Below, in pieces: positions 20,365 through 28,664 of a stretch of 54,033 bases of DNA. The notes below the pieces were generated by a model. It ran no database searches, had not been told where the DNA came from, and saw only the letters and a list, made by a program, of their open reading frames with translations. This DNA comes from Novosphingobium organovorum (lineage in GTDB: Bacteria; Pseudomonadota; Alphaproteobacteria; Sphingomonadales; Sphingomonadaceae), in contig NZ_JALHLF010000018.1 in the NCBI RefSeq assembly GCF_022832435.1, forward strand, positions 1 to 54,033, given 5' to 3'. The number at the start of each line of letters is the position of its first letter. Positions within the stretch are counted from its first letter, which is position 1. Made by a program: the position numbers and the translations under genes.

Positions 20365-21152
20365 GCCAGATACTGCCCGTAGACCCAGCGGCTGGGGCCG
20401 ATCGCGATCCAGTCGCGGTGGACTTCGCCCGGTGTCACCGTGCTGCCCCGCGCGAGGCTGGCGATGACTGGAAAGGCGAGGCCCGGTCCGCTGCGCACGT
20501 TGAGCGCTGCGGGCATGACGGTTGCGGTGCGCGGCGCGGCGCGGTGTGCGCCATCCAGCACGGCGGCGCGAAAGGTGTCCATCGCGAAGGCCGGGCCGGG
20601 ATCGGTCTTGCGGCCGGGCGCGATGTCTTCGTGGCCGACGATCTCGGCGATCGGGAGATAGGCCGCAACGGCGCGCGCAACCTCTTGTGCCGCGGCGATC
20701 TGCGCCTCGGGATAGACTTCCCAGCCACGCACCGACCCGCCGTGCTTGTGCGCGGCTTCGATCGCATCGACACGGGCCCCGGCCGGATTGGCCCACCCGG
20801 TGCCGCTGGGGTGGCGGACGAGCGGGCCCCAGTTGGCCAGTTCGATGCCGATCGAATGGCTGTTGAGCCCTTCGAGCCCCTTCCACGCCGAACGGCCCGC
20901 GTGCCAGGCGCGGTTGTCCAAGCTGACGCACTGAATGACTTCGCCGCTGCGCGCGATCACCGCGTGCGCGGAAGCGCTGGCAGCGGGATCGGCCAGCCAG
21001 TTAGCCGAGCCAGTCGCGCTGGCGCCGGCGGTGTAGTGCATGACGAGGATCGCGGGGGGGCGCCGGAACGCGCCCGAATGGTTGGGGCTGGCGATCTGGC
21101 GCACCGGCCGCTCGCCGTAAAAAAGGATACCCTTTCGGATTGCGTAGACCAT
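20361..21152 (-). CDS. Phage-type endolysin: N-acetylmuramoyl-L-alanine amidase with SH3 domain
   Basis: The 263-residue enzyme cleaves the MurNAc-L-Ala bond of peptidoglycan. An amidase_2 domain (about 30-195) has zinc-ligand candidates His39 in VMHYTAG and His174 in GHEDIAPGRKTDPG, with the catalytic Lys182 and Asp184, and SAHAVI. A bacterial SH3 domain (about 213-263, LNVRSGPGLAFPV) probably binds the wall. There is no signal peptide or membrane segment, so it needs a holin, unlike housekeeping AmiA/AmpD-type exported enzymes. AAAGGAG lies eight bases before the chosen ATG. It is the first gene of the cassette, 208 bases downstream of a candidate LexA site. Confidence 0.88.
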   Translation of the reverse strand: MVYAIRKGILFYGERPVRQIASPNHSGAFRRPPAILVMHYTAGASATGSANWLADPAASASAHAVIARSGEVIQCVSLDNRAWHAGRSAWKGLEGLNSHSIGIELANWGPLVRHPSGTGWANPAGARVDAIEAAHKHGGSVRGWEVYPEAQIAAAQEVARAVAAYLPIAEIVGHEDIAPGRKTDPGPAFAMDTFRAAVLDGAHRAAPRTATVMPAALNVRSGPGLAFPVIASLARGSTVTPGEVHRDWIAIGPSRWVYGQYLA

Positions 21153-21463
21153 GCCGGAAAGCTCCTTTGCGCACCCCGAGCAAGGCGGGCTGCGGCGCAA
21201 GCGAACCCTTGCGGCGGCGCGCGTTTGCACGGCCGATGGTCCTGATGGGCGCGCAGGGTTATGGTGGGGGGAGGGGGCGCTGGTCCGGCCTTGCAGGGGT
21301 GGCCAAGGGCGAATCCAGCGCCTCTGCAAAGGTTAGTCAAAAACCGCTGCTGTAGGAAAGTTCTTTTTTTGTTCCATTTTGGCGCGAGCGATGCGGAACG
21401 CGCCTTTGCACGCGCTCAAGCGACGGAGAAGGCACAAGAAGAGAAGGCCCATTACGCAAAAAA
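21153..21463. other. Leader and promoter region of the lysis cassette
   Basis: About 200 bases lie between the LexA-type motif and the endolysin start. On the minus strand a possible TTGACT (-35) with TGGATT (-10) 17 bases later lies near 21305-21335. No gene is supported. The long untranslated leader is unexplained. Confidence 0.35.
21360..21374 (-). promoter_or_regulatory. Candidate LexA (SOS) box, GTTC-N7-GTTC
   Basis: GTTCTTTTTTTGTTC exactly matches the alphaproteobacterial SOS motif GTTC-N7-GTTC (GAAC-N7-GAAC read on the cassette strand). It lies between the pirin terminator and the endolysin gene, so the lysis cassette is the gene set downstream on the minus strand. Eight fixed bases would occur by chance about 1.6 times in a 54-kb window of even composition, so the position, not the motif alone, makes it convincing. 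Confidence 0.6.
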
Positions 21464-21498
21464 ATAGGCGGACCGGGGGGGGCTCCCGGTCCGCCTAT
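21464..21498 (-). terminator. Terminator of the pirin gene
   Basis: A perfect 14-bp stem ATAGGCGGACCGGG/CCCGGTCCGCCTAT with a 7-base loop is followed on the minus strand by a run of T. It isolates the lysis cassette from upstream transcription. Confidence 0.88.
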
Positions 21499-21528
21499 CG
21501 AAGGCGCTCTGCGCCCGGCCGGAGGCGA

Positions 21529-22227
21529 TCAGGCCGCGTCGACGAGGACGAGTTCGCTGTCCTCCAGCGCGGTGACGCGGATCACGTCGCTATCGCTGAT
21601 CGCGGCGCCATCGCGGGCCTTGACCGTCACGTCGTCGATCGAGACCGCGCCGGTGGCGGGCACGAGATAGGCCTTGCGGTCCCTGCCGATGGGATAGTCC
21701 GCGCTTTCACCGGCCTTGAGCGTGGCTGCGACGACCCGTGCGTTGGTGCGGATCGGCAGCGCGTCGCCATCGCCGTCATAACCCGAGGCCAGGGTCACGA
21801 ACTGTCCGGCACGCTCGCCCTTGGGGAAGGGACGCGCGCCCCAACTCGGTGCATCGCCCTGATGCGTCGGGATGATCCAGATCTGGAAGATCCGGGTGGT
21901 GACATCCTCCAGATTGTATTCCGAGTGGCGGATGCCGGTGCCCGCGCTCATCACCTGAACATCGCCCGCCTCGGTCCGGCCGGTGTTGCCCAGGCTGTCC
22001 TGGTGCGTGATCGCGCCCTCACGGACATACGTGATGATCTCCATGTCGCGGTGGGGGTGCGGGGGAAAGCCGGTCTTGGGGGCGATCGTGTCGTCGTTCC
22101 ACACGCGCAGGTTCCCCCAGTGCAGGCGGGCCGGGTCGTGGTAGTCGGCAAAGGAGAAGTGATGTTTGGCATCGAGCCAGCCGTGGTTGGCGCCGCCAAG
22201 GCTTTCGAAGGGGCGAAGTTCGATCAT
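21529..22227 (-). CDS. Pirin-family bicupin protein
   Basis: The 232-residue protein matches the YhaK-like pirin layout. The N-terminal cupin carries the metal-binding HPHRDMEIITYV motif (about 57-68), followed by DVQVMSAGTGIRHSEYN (about 90-106). The C-terminal cupin is shorter. Members are iron-binding and some have quercetinase activity, but the physiological role is unclear. I chose the ATG at 22225-22227 because AGGAGAG lies just upstream. Monocistronic, with its own terminator. Confidence 0.9.
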   Translation of the reverse strand: MIELRPFESLGGANHGWLDAKHHFSFADYHDPARLHWGNLRVWNDDTIAPKTGFPPHPHRDMEIITYVREGAITHQDSLGNTGRTEAGDVQVMSAGTGIRHSEYNLEDVTTRIFQIWIIPTHQGDAPSWGARPFPKGERAGQFVTLASGYDGDGDALPIRTNARVVAATLKAGESADYPIGRDRKAYLVPATGAVSIDDVTVKARDGAAISDSDVIRVTALEDSELVLVDAA

Positions 22228-22322
22228 GGTTGCTCTCCTGGGGGGAGCCGCATGAATAGGGGGCTGCTCCCGTCGAGACACGGTTTAGGTCCAATCTCGC
22301 TTTCTGTTCAGGCCGATAAAAT

Positions 22323-22356
22323 GCGCCTGTCTTTTCTAAAAAATAGAAAAAGGCGT
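22323..22356. repeat. AT-rich hairpin upstream of pirin
   Basis: CGCCT...TTTTCTA-AAAAA-TAGAAAA..AGGCG forms an extended stem-loop. It could end transcription of the short frame to its right or be regulatory. Confidence 0.35.
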
Positions 22357-22376
22357 TGCGCCGCCGCGACGGCGCG

Positions 22377-22640
22377 TCAGAGACGGGCATGCAGTTCGCT
22401 TCCACCAGGCGCGCGTTCGACGAGCCGGACGCGCAATTGGAAGGCAATCGCTGCGCCGGAAAGGCTCGCCCGTAATAGCGTTCGCGCAACCCTTCGCTCC
22501 AATTCGCACTCGCTGTGCGCGACGCTGGGCGAATTGTCCTCGGCGAGAAGGCGCTCGCACAAGCTGACGCTGTAGAGGGTTTCATTCCAGGTCGGGTTCC
22601 ACAGGAAACGAAGTAGATGCGATCCAAGTCCGCTCCCATC
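22377..22640 (-). pseudogene. Unrecognised protein fragment, about 87 codons
   Basis: The minus frame reads LRFLWNPTWNETLYSVSLCE, RLLAEDNSPSVAHSECELER, then RVARTLLRASLSGAA to a TGA at 22377-22379. The amino-acid character is protein-like. I cannot find an ATG or good Shine-Dalgarno sequence in this frame before it runs into the neighbouring fusion gene. It may be a 5'-truncated gene or use a rare start. It vaguely resembles small alphaproteobacterial hypotheticals with WNPTxNETL. No function can be given. Confidence 0.35.
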
Positions 22641-22729
22641 CCGCCATACGGAACAATACGTGGGCCATCGGCCTGCAGACGCCGACGACTTTCCTGCCGG
22701 TCCTGCGAGCTTTGTCGCGAATACCCAGA

Positions 22730-25700
22730 TCAAGCTGCGGATTGGATCGACGCCGTGTTTTCGTTCCCGGCCTGCCTTTCCCCATAGGCCTGCACCCGGC
22801 CCATCGGTGCCGGGGCGCGCACCGGTGCGGCGGGTGGGCTTTCCGCGAAGTTGCCACTGCGCTGTTGGGCACCCCACCGGACCTTGAGCCCATGCACCGC
22901 CGACGCGATCGCATGTATGACCACGGCGTAAAGCAACTGGCGATACCCAAAGCGCATCGCCAGCATGCGCAGCAGCGGCAAGCGCCCCTCGCGCCCGTCG
23001 AGACGATAGGCAAGCATCCCGCAGCCACATTCAATCGCACAAAACGCCACCCAGAACGCGACCATCAGCGTGAGGTCATGGGACATGATGCCCCAGCCAT
23101 GGTTGTAAGTGCGCAAAGCTGCATCGGCGAGGCCAAGGAGCAGCGCCAGATCGATCATCGGCGAAATCAGCCCGAGCCCGATCTGGAAGACCCATGCCTG
23201 GGGCAAGCCGAACCAAGCGAGGCCGCGTGGTTCGCTTCGGGCGATGATCCCAGAATGCTTCCACAAGCACTGCAGTGTCCCGAAGGCCCAGCGATACCGC
23301 TGGCGGAACAGGGCGCGCACCGTCTCGGGAGCCTCAGTCCAGGCGATGGCTTCGTGATCGCATGCTACGCGCCAGCCTGCGCGCTGCACGGCAATTGTCA
23401 GGTCCTGATCCTCGGCAAGGGTATCGGCCGGATAGCCGCCCACCGCATCAAGCGCAGCCCGGCGCCAGGCACCAATCGCTCCGGGCACCACGGTCACGGC
23501 GCCCAACGCTTCGAGAGCGCGCCGCTCGAGGTTCTGGGCGGTGATGTACTCAATCGACTGCCATCGCGTCAGCCAGTTGACCCGGTTGCCGATCTTGGCG
23601 TTGCCGGCCACGGCTCCGATCGCCGGATCGGCAAACCAGCGCGTCAGCTTGGCAATGGTACAGGGCTCGAAGCGCGTGTCGGCGTCAAGCGCCACGACGA
23701 CCTCTCCCTTCGCGATGGCCAGCCCCTGGTTCAACGCGCGGGCCTTGCCCCCGTTCTCCAGCGTCAGCAGGCGCACGCGCGGATCGTGGCCAAACGCTTC
23801 CTGCACCACGGCACTGGTCCGATCCTTCGATCCGTCATCGATAACGATGACTTCCACCCGCACGCCTTGCGTGCCCAGCGCACGGCGTACCGAGGCCTCG
23901 ATCACCCGTTCCTCGTTGAAGGCAGGTATCAAGACGGACACAAAGCCGGGAACGTGATGTGGTGGGGGCTTGGCCCCGGCCCGAGCTCGGGCCATGCGCC
24001 GGGTCTGCCAGACAGCCAGCGCTGAAAGCGTCAGGACACGGGCCATGCCGAGTCCGATCGCGGCCAGGAACAGCCAACCGATCGAGCGGCGCGCGAGGCG
24101 CAGCGCCTCGAACAGCAGCCCCCGTGCTCCGGAGGCCGTCTCCTGGTCATTGCGGATTTGCGGCATGGCCTGCTCGCGGGTCAGACCGGCAAGGGTCGAG
24201 ACCGGAACAAATTCGTAGCCGCGTGCGCGCAGTTCGCGGATGATGATCGGCAAAGCGGCCACGGTCGCGCTGCGGTCCCCGCCTGCATCGTGGAGCAGCA
24301 CGATACGACGGGCAAAATCGCCCGTGCCCGCCTCGACTTGTTCGATCGTACGTGCGGCGATGGCAGCGGCATCGGCAGTCTTCCAGTCGAGCGGATCGAC
24401 GTTGAGGCCGACGGTGAGATAGCCCAGTTCACCCGCGATCCGCGCGATGCGCAGTTCGGCCGGGGTGTCGGGATCGGCATCGCCCAGATAGGGAGGGCGA
24501 AACAAGGTCATCGAGCGATCGGTATAACTCTGGACGAGGCGCTGCGTGGCGTTGATTTCCAGTTTGACGGCGGCATCGGGCAAGCGGTCAAGATCGGCAT
24601 GGGTGGTCGCATGGTTGGCCAGTTCCGAGCCCTGCGCAACGATCCGCCGCACGAGCGCGGGTTCGTCCAGTACATGGGTACCGGTCACGAAGAAGGTCGC
24701 CGGCACGTGGTGGCGCGCCAGCACGTCAAGGACGCGCGGTGTCCACACGGCATCCGGGCCATCGTCAAAGGTCAAAGCGACCTGCCGCGCCGCGTTGCCG
24801 CGGCGCTCGACGATGTGGCCATGGGTCAGTGCCTCGTAGCGCGCGGATCGGATCACACCATCGGCCGTGGCTTCGAGCGTGCGCCTGCCGACCGTGGCGG
24901 ACTTGCCGATACGCATGATCTCTCCGCTTCCGTGCAAATCGATATCCTCGGACGCAGGCAGGGTGCGCAAGGCACGGACCGGCGGCTGCGTCCCCGTGCG
25001 GGCCGCCTCGAGCGCGGGCCAGAACCCGGGATCCTCGCTGCCCAGACGCCACAAGGCGACCCCGGCCGGTCGCAGTCCCTGCACGGCGCGCAGCTGGTTC
25101 CAGGCGCTGATAGCATCGAGCATCCAGACATCGTGGCGGACCCCGGATCGTTGATAGGCAAAGCCCGCGTTTCCGCTCACCCGGTCGAATTGGGGGCGGG
25201 TTCCGGCCCTGGCGGCGCGGTTCCAGGCCTGGGCAACGGTAATCGAATCGGCAAGCGGCTGCCCTTCGGCCCAGTCGTAGGCGTAGCTGCCAATCGCAAC
25301 GATCGCGCGATCCGCGCCGGTGCGCGCCACCGCGCCTTCAACGACCTTGGCGAACCATGCCTGCGAAGCGATCGGGCCGGCCGAACCCGATTGCCAGTGC
25401 TCGTCATAGGCCATCAGCACGACGCGGTCGGCGGCGCGGCCATACGCGCCAAGATCCCAGGTGTCATCCGCCACCGGAGCCGCAAGCATCACCGTCACCG
25501 CGCTGCCGGCGCGCGCCGGGGCAAGCCCCCTGCGCGCTTCGCTCAGCAATTGGCGGTAATTGTCGTGCGCGCTCGCGGGCAGGTTCTCGAAGTCGAAGAA
25601 CACGCCCTCGGCGTTGTGCCGCGCGATGACCTTCGCGACCTTTTCGAGCAACGCGGCGCGGCGTTCGCTGCTGGCCAAGAGGCGCGCCATATTCGCACCG

Positions 25701-26191
25701 TCCCAGCCCTCTTCGCTGTCGTTCTGCACCATGATCAGCAAGCGCGCACGCGGGTTTCGTGCGAGCGTAGCGGCCAGGGTCGGGTCCTCGGCCTCGATCC
25801 AGTCGTGGTCCGCTCCGCGCACCGAGACCATACCCGCCGCAACCCAGCTCAGCCGATCCAGATTGGCCCGCAGCGACTGGCGACTTGCCTCGTCCCAGGG
25901 CATGTAGAAGCCGAGGGTTTCCACAGGGACGCCGGAGCCCGCCCGTACGGCTGCCGTCGGCAGCCAAGCCTGCGACGCTCCTTCGGAAGCAAGTGCTACG
26001 AAAGACGCGGGCCGGTCCTTGCCCCCATCCTGCGCAGAGCGAAGTTGCGGTGCGGATCGCGCTTCGATCGAGGCGATACCCCAAGCAAGCATGCCCAGGG
26101 CCGACACTAGCGCGAGCGCTATTCCGGCCACCAGCCACCGCATGCGGCGGCCGCGCTTACCCGATGGATCGTGAAACACTTGATTATGCAT
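22730..26191 (-). CDS. Trifunctional membrane protein: GH18-like + polysaccharide deacetylase (NodB) + GT2 glycosyltransferase
   Basis: This 1153-residue protein has a membrane anchor (LVAGIALALVSALGMLAWGI, 20-39). A GH18-like barrel (about 90-400) has GVFFDFEN at 196-203, which keeps the catalytic Glu202 of the DxxDxDxE motif. A NodB deacetylase domain (about 468-670) has TFDDGPD (474-480) and NHATTHADL (His527, His531). A transmembrane segment near 704-725 leads into a processive GT2 domain with DDGS (785-788), DAD (836-838), a later EDQD and QRYRW, and further C-terminal membrane helices. The layout implies synthesis, deacetylation and trimming of a beta-linked GlcNAc-type exopolysaccharide by one chain, comparable to PgaC plus PgaB. 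The substrate is inferred. No pga-like partner genes lie nearby. Confidence 0.92.
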   Translation of the reverse strand: MHNQVFHDPSGKRGRRMRWLVAGIALALVSALGMLAWGIASIEARSAPQLRSAQDGGKDRPASFVALASEGASQAWLPTAAVRAGSGVPVETLGFYMPWDEASRQSLRANLDRLSWVAAGMVSVRGADHDWIEAEDPTLAATLARNPRARLLIMVQNDSEEGWDGANMARLLASSERRAALLEKVAKVIARHNAEGVFFDFENLPASAHDNYRQLLSEARRGLAPARAGSAVTVMLAAPVADDTWDLGAYGRAADRVVLMAYDEHWQSGSAGPIASQAWFAKVVEGAVARTGADRAIVAIGSYAYDWAEGQPLADSITVAQAWNRAARAGTRPQFDRVSGNAGFAYQRSGVRHDVWMLDAISAWNQLRAVQGLRPAGVALWRLGSEDPGFWPALEAARTGTQPPVRALRTLPASEDIDLHGSGEIMRIGKSATVGRRTLEATADGVIRSARYEALTHGHIVERRGNAARQVALTFDDGPDAVWTPRVLDVLARHHVPATFFVTGTHVLDEPALVRRIVAQGSELANHATTHADLDRLPDAAVKLEINATQRLVQSYTDRSMTLFRPPYLGDADPDTPAELRIARIAGELGYLTVGLNVDPLDWKTADAAAIAARTIEQVEAGTGDFARRIVLLHDAGGDRSATVAALPIIIRELRARGYEFVPVSTLAGLTREQAMPQIRNDQETASGARGLLFEALRLARRSIGWLFLAAIGLGMARVLTLSALAVWQTRRMARARAGAKPPPHHVPGFVSVLIPAFNEERVIEASVRRALGTQGVRVEVIVIDDGSKDRTSAVVQEAFGHDPRVRLLTLENGGKARALNQGLAIAKGEVVVALDADTRFEPCTIAKLTRWFADPAIGAVAGNAKIGNRVNWLTRWQSIEYITAQNLERRALEALGAVTVVPGAIGAWRRAALDAVGGYPADTLAEDQDLTIAVQRAGWRVACDHEAIAWTEAPETVRALFRQRYRWAFGTLQCLWKHSGIIARSEPRGLAWFGLPQAWVFQIGLGLISPMIDLALLLGLADAALRTYNHGWGIMSHDLTLMVAFWVAFCAIECGCGMLAYRLDGREGRLPLLRMLAMRFGYRQLLYAVVIHAIASAVHGLKVRWGAQQRSGNFAESPPAAPVRAPAPMGRVQAYGERQAGNENTASIQSAA

Positions 26192-26388
26192 GCGCCTGTC
26201 CCGCCCGCTGCTGGATCGGGACGCGCTATTAGTGTTCGACAGCCTGCTGCCAGCTTAGACCATGTCTTGGCAAAGGGCCCTGTGCGACGGGAAGGTTCGA
26301 TTAAGTATGATCGGGATTTTGGCGTAACCATGTTGCGATCGTTGAATGCTATATTCCTGATCGTCTCCGAACTGGGCGACAGAGTTGC

Positions 26389-26460
26389 CTAGTGGATTGA
26401 TTTTGACATTTGAGCACGCCCTATCCGATAGGGTACCAAATGTCAGAATCGAACCACTAG
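26389..26460. repeat. 72-bp imperfect inverted repeat with inner hairpin
   Basis: Arms of about 25 bp (CTAGTGGATTGATTTTGACA... / ...TGTCAGAATCGAACCACTAG) pair with a few mismatches. A perfect CCCTAT-N3-ATAGGG hairpin sits between them. It has the look of a small MITE-like element and abuts the next repeat. Confidence 0.6.
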
Positions 26461-26720
26461 AGCGGTTTTCGATCAGATTGCATCGGATCGACCGCTGTAG
26501 ATCTTTTTTTTAACGCATTTTCTGAGAGCCCGTTTGAAAATTCGCGAAATGCGAATTTTGCGGCACCAGCCCACGCCCCCACCCGACCACCCATTGCCAG
26601 TGTCCTGCGGGTGGTCGGGTGGGGGCGTGGGCTGGTGCCGTAATCAAAATGCCTGAAAAGGCATTTTTCAAACGGTCTCTGAACCGTAAGGTGATTCCAC
26701 CTGACTGGAAAATGCTCTAA
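26459..26720. repeat. Copy of a ~105-bp dispersed repeat, interrupted by an insert
   Basis: The ends AGAGCGGTTTTCGATCAGAT and CCACCTGACTGGAAAATGCT match, in reverse orientation, the uninterrupted copy at 47373-47477. The copy is split after ACGCATTTTCTGA by the palindromic element at 26526-26678. Confidence 0.75.
26526..26678. mobile_element. 153-bp palindromic MITE-like insert with CTGA flanks
   Basis: The element has terminal inverted repeats (GAGCCCGTTTGAAAA / TTTTCAAACGGTCT) and an inner perfect 32-bp stem (26561-26592/26609-26640) with a 16-base loop. It codes for nothing. It interrupts the ~105-bp repeat, and CTGA occurs on both sides (26522-26525, 26679-26682), consistent with a 4-bp target duplication. 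Confidence 0.65.
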
Positions 26721-27023
26721 AATCGCCTTAGCTAGAATCATTTTCTGGGCGCTACCGCCCCCGACCCTTGTCGACCACTCAGCCGCCAATTTCCGCTCCT
26801 CAGGAGCGGACGGTCTGCTCATCGTTGCCGCTTACGAAAGCGGGGCCGGTCGGCGCTGTGTAGCAGGATACAATTCGCGGCGACTTACCCGTAGCAGAAG
26901 GGTTCTGGCTTTCCGCCTAAACGGGGAGCCAGAAAATCTTAGATTTCGGTGCCCTTCGCCAAAACCAAGGCGTCTTCACGGCATCGCCTGCCCCGCAAGC
27001 CATGCCGTGAGCCCTGGCCAAGA

Positions 27024-28628
27024 TCAGCTGAAATAGCGCGCCACCAGCATTTTGGACGCGTGCCGCGCCAACGCCTGTGTCGGAGCGTTGGTGTTGCCGC
27101 TGATGATCCGAGGCATGATCGAGGCATCAATGACGTGAAGCGCCTCGATCCCTCGCACCTTGAGCGAGGCATCAACGACAGCCGTCGGATCGTCCTTGCG
27201 CCCCATTTTGCAAGTCCCCACAGGGTGCCACATGGTGGTCGCCACCTGTTTGACGAAGGCACCGAGTTCCTCATCGGTCTGGACCTTGGCCCCGGGAACG
27301 AACTCCTCCTCAATCACGTCTGCCAGGGAGCGCTGCTCCATCACCTTGCGCACCGACTTGACCGCCGCGATGCCCACCTTCAGATCGTAGGGATCGCCGA
27401 TGAAATTGGGATCGATCAGCGGCATCGAAGTAGGATCGGCGTCGGCCAGTTTCACCGTGCCGCGGCTGCGAGGCTGCAAGACGACGGTTGCAAAGGTTAC
27501 CCCTGATCGCGAGCCCGAAGGATTGAGCCCGTCCTGCGAAATGATCGGCTCATGATAACACTGCACCGTGGGCTCTTCACTCTGCAGATCGTCCGGATCC
27601 CAGTAGGAAACGGTTTCAATGCCGTTGCCCGCGGCGGGCCCATCCTTCGCCGTCAGGTAGCGCACCCCCGAGACGAGCATGCCCAGACCCTGCGCAGCAG
27701 CCTGATAGCCCATCTTGCCCTTGACGAAGGCAGCGATCGGAATGATCGGGTGATCGTGCAGGTTCTCCCCGACCCCGGCGAGATCCTCGATTACCGGGAT
27801 TCCGAAAGACTCCAGCTGCGCGCGCGGGCCAATACCCGAGTGCATCAAGATCTTGGGGCTCTGGACCGCACCGGCAGAAAGGATGACGAGATCCGCGTAG
27901 ATACGCTCCTCCTGCGTGCCATGCAAAACGCAAACGCCTACGGCCTTGCGATTATCGATCAGGATTTTCGTGACCGTGCGGGAGGTTAACAGGGTAACTC
28001 GACCACTATCGACCCGTGGATGCAAGTAGGCAACCGCGGCGCTCGCGCGTTTGCCGTTGTCAGTGTTCGACTGGACCGGAGAGACACCGGCCTGGCTTTG
28101 ACCGTTATAGTCGGGGTTGTAGGAAAGGCCGAATTCCTGGAAGGCCTTCATGCACCGCTGATTGAGCTCGTTGATGCGCCCTGGCAATTCGACCGAAAGC
28201 GGCCCGTCGATGCCGTGGTATTCGTTGTGGAAGGTGTCGTTGCGTTCCTGCTCGATATAGGTGGCCCGCATGGTCTCCCACGACCAGTCGCCTTCCTCGC
28301 CCACGGCCTCCTGCCAGGCGTCGAAGTCCTGCTTCTGCCCGCGCACATAGCACATCGCATTGACCGAGGTGCCGCCGCCCACGACTTTGCCCATACGAAA
28401 CCGTCGGCGCTGGCCGTTCACGACCACCGTCTCATAGGGCCAGACCGCCTTGTCCTTGGCGAGCAACTTGGAATAGCCCGCCGGAATATGGATCATAGGG
28501 TTGCGATCCAGGGGGCCCGCTTCAAGGACGGCTATCGATTTGTCCGTATGTTCGGAGAGATAGTCCGCAACGACACAACCGGCGGCGCCGCTTCCGACTA
28601 TGAGAACGTCAAAATGCTTGCCAGACAT
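27024..28628 (-). CDS. GMC-family FAD-dependent oxidoreductase (choline dehydrogenase-like)
   Basis: GMC enzymes oxidise alcohols using FAD. The 534-residue protein has the dinucleotide motif GSGAAG (12-17) with VLEAG, the GMC signature around VVGGGTSVNAMCYVRG (about 83-98), the second signature SAGAVQSPKILMHSGIG, and the C-terminal catalytic pair His468 (TMWHPVGTCKMG) and Asn512 (ISGNTNAPT). No signal peptide is seen. It follows an aldehyde dehydrogenase gene on the same strand (36 bases apart), so the pair probably oxidises an alcohol through its aldehyde to an acid. The true substrate is unknown; an aromatic or terpenoid alcohol is plausible from the LysR operator type. Confidence 0.93.
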   Translation of the reverse strand: MSGKHFDVLIVGSGAAGCVVADYLSEHTDKSIAVLEAGPLDRNPMIHIPAGYSKLLAKDKAVWPYETVVVNGQRRRFRMGKVVGGGTSVNAMCYVRGQKQDFDAWQEAVGEEGDWSWETMRATYIEQERNDTFHNEYHGIDGPLSVELPGRINELNQRCMKAFQEFGLSYNPDYNGQSQAGVSPVQSNTDNGKRASAAVAYLHPRVDSGRVTLLTSRTVTKILIDNRKAVGVCVLHGTQEERIYADLVILSAGAVQSPKILMHSGIGPRAQLESFGIPVIEDLAGVGENLHDHPIIPIAAFVKGKMGYQAAAQGLGMLVSGVRYLTAKDGPAAGNGIETVSYWDPDDLQSEEPTVQCYHEPIISQDGLNPSGSRSGVTFATVVLQPRSRGTVKLADADPTSMPLIDPNFIGDPYDLKVGIAAVKSVRKVMEQRSLADVIEEEFVPGAKVQTDEELGAFVKQVATTMWHPVGTCKMGRKDDPTAVVDASLKVRGIEALHVIDASIMPRIISGNTNAPTQALARHASKMLVARYFS

Positions 28629-28664
28629 ACACTATTCCTTTTTTTATTATGATCGTAGCCGACT

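Larger units (their letters stand above)
26192..27023. other. Long intergenic region with nested repeats
   Basis: It holds three repeat units (26389-26460, 26459-26720 and the insert 26526-26678, listed separately). The left part (26192-26388) probably contains the promoter of the fusion gene. From 26721 to 26938 no gene is seen; the sequence looks like degenerate junk, and the GMC gene's 3' region follows. Confidence 0.5.

Noticed and set aside
20361..21329. Longer endolysin start upstream of 21152
   Set aside because: The 59 extra residues have no Shine-Dalgarno sequence and show an Arg/Pro-rich non-coding pattern, whereas the ATG at 21152 has AAAGGAG.
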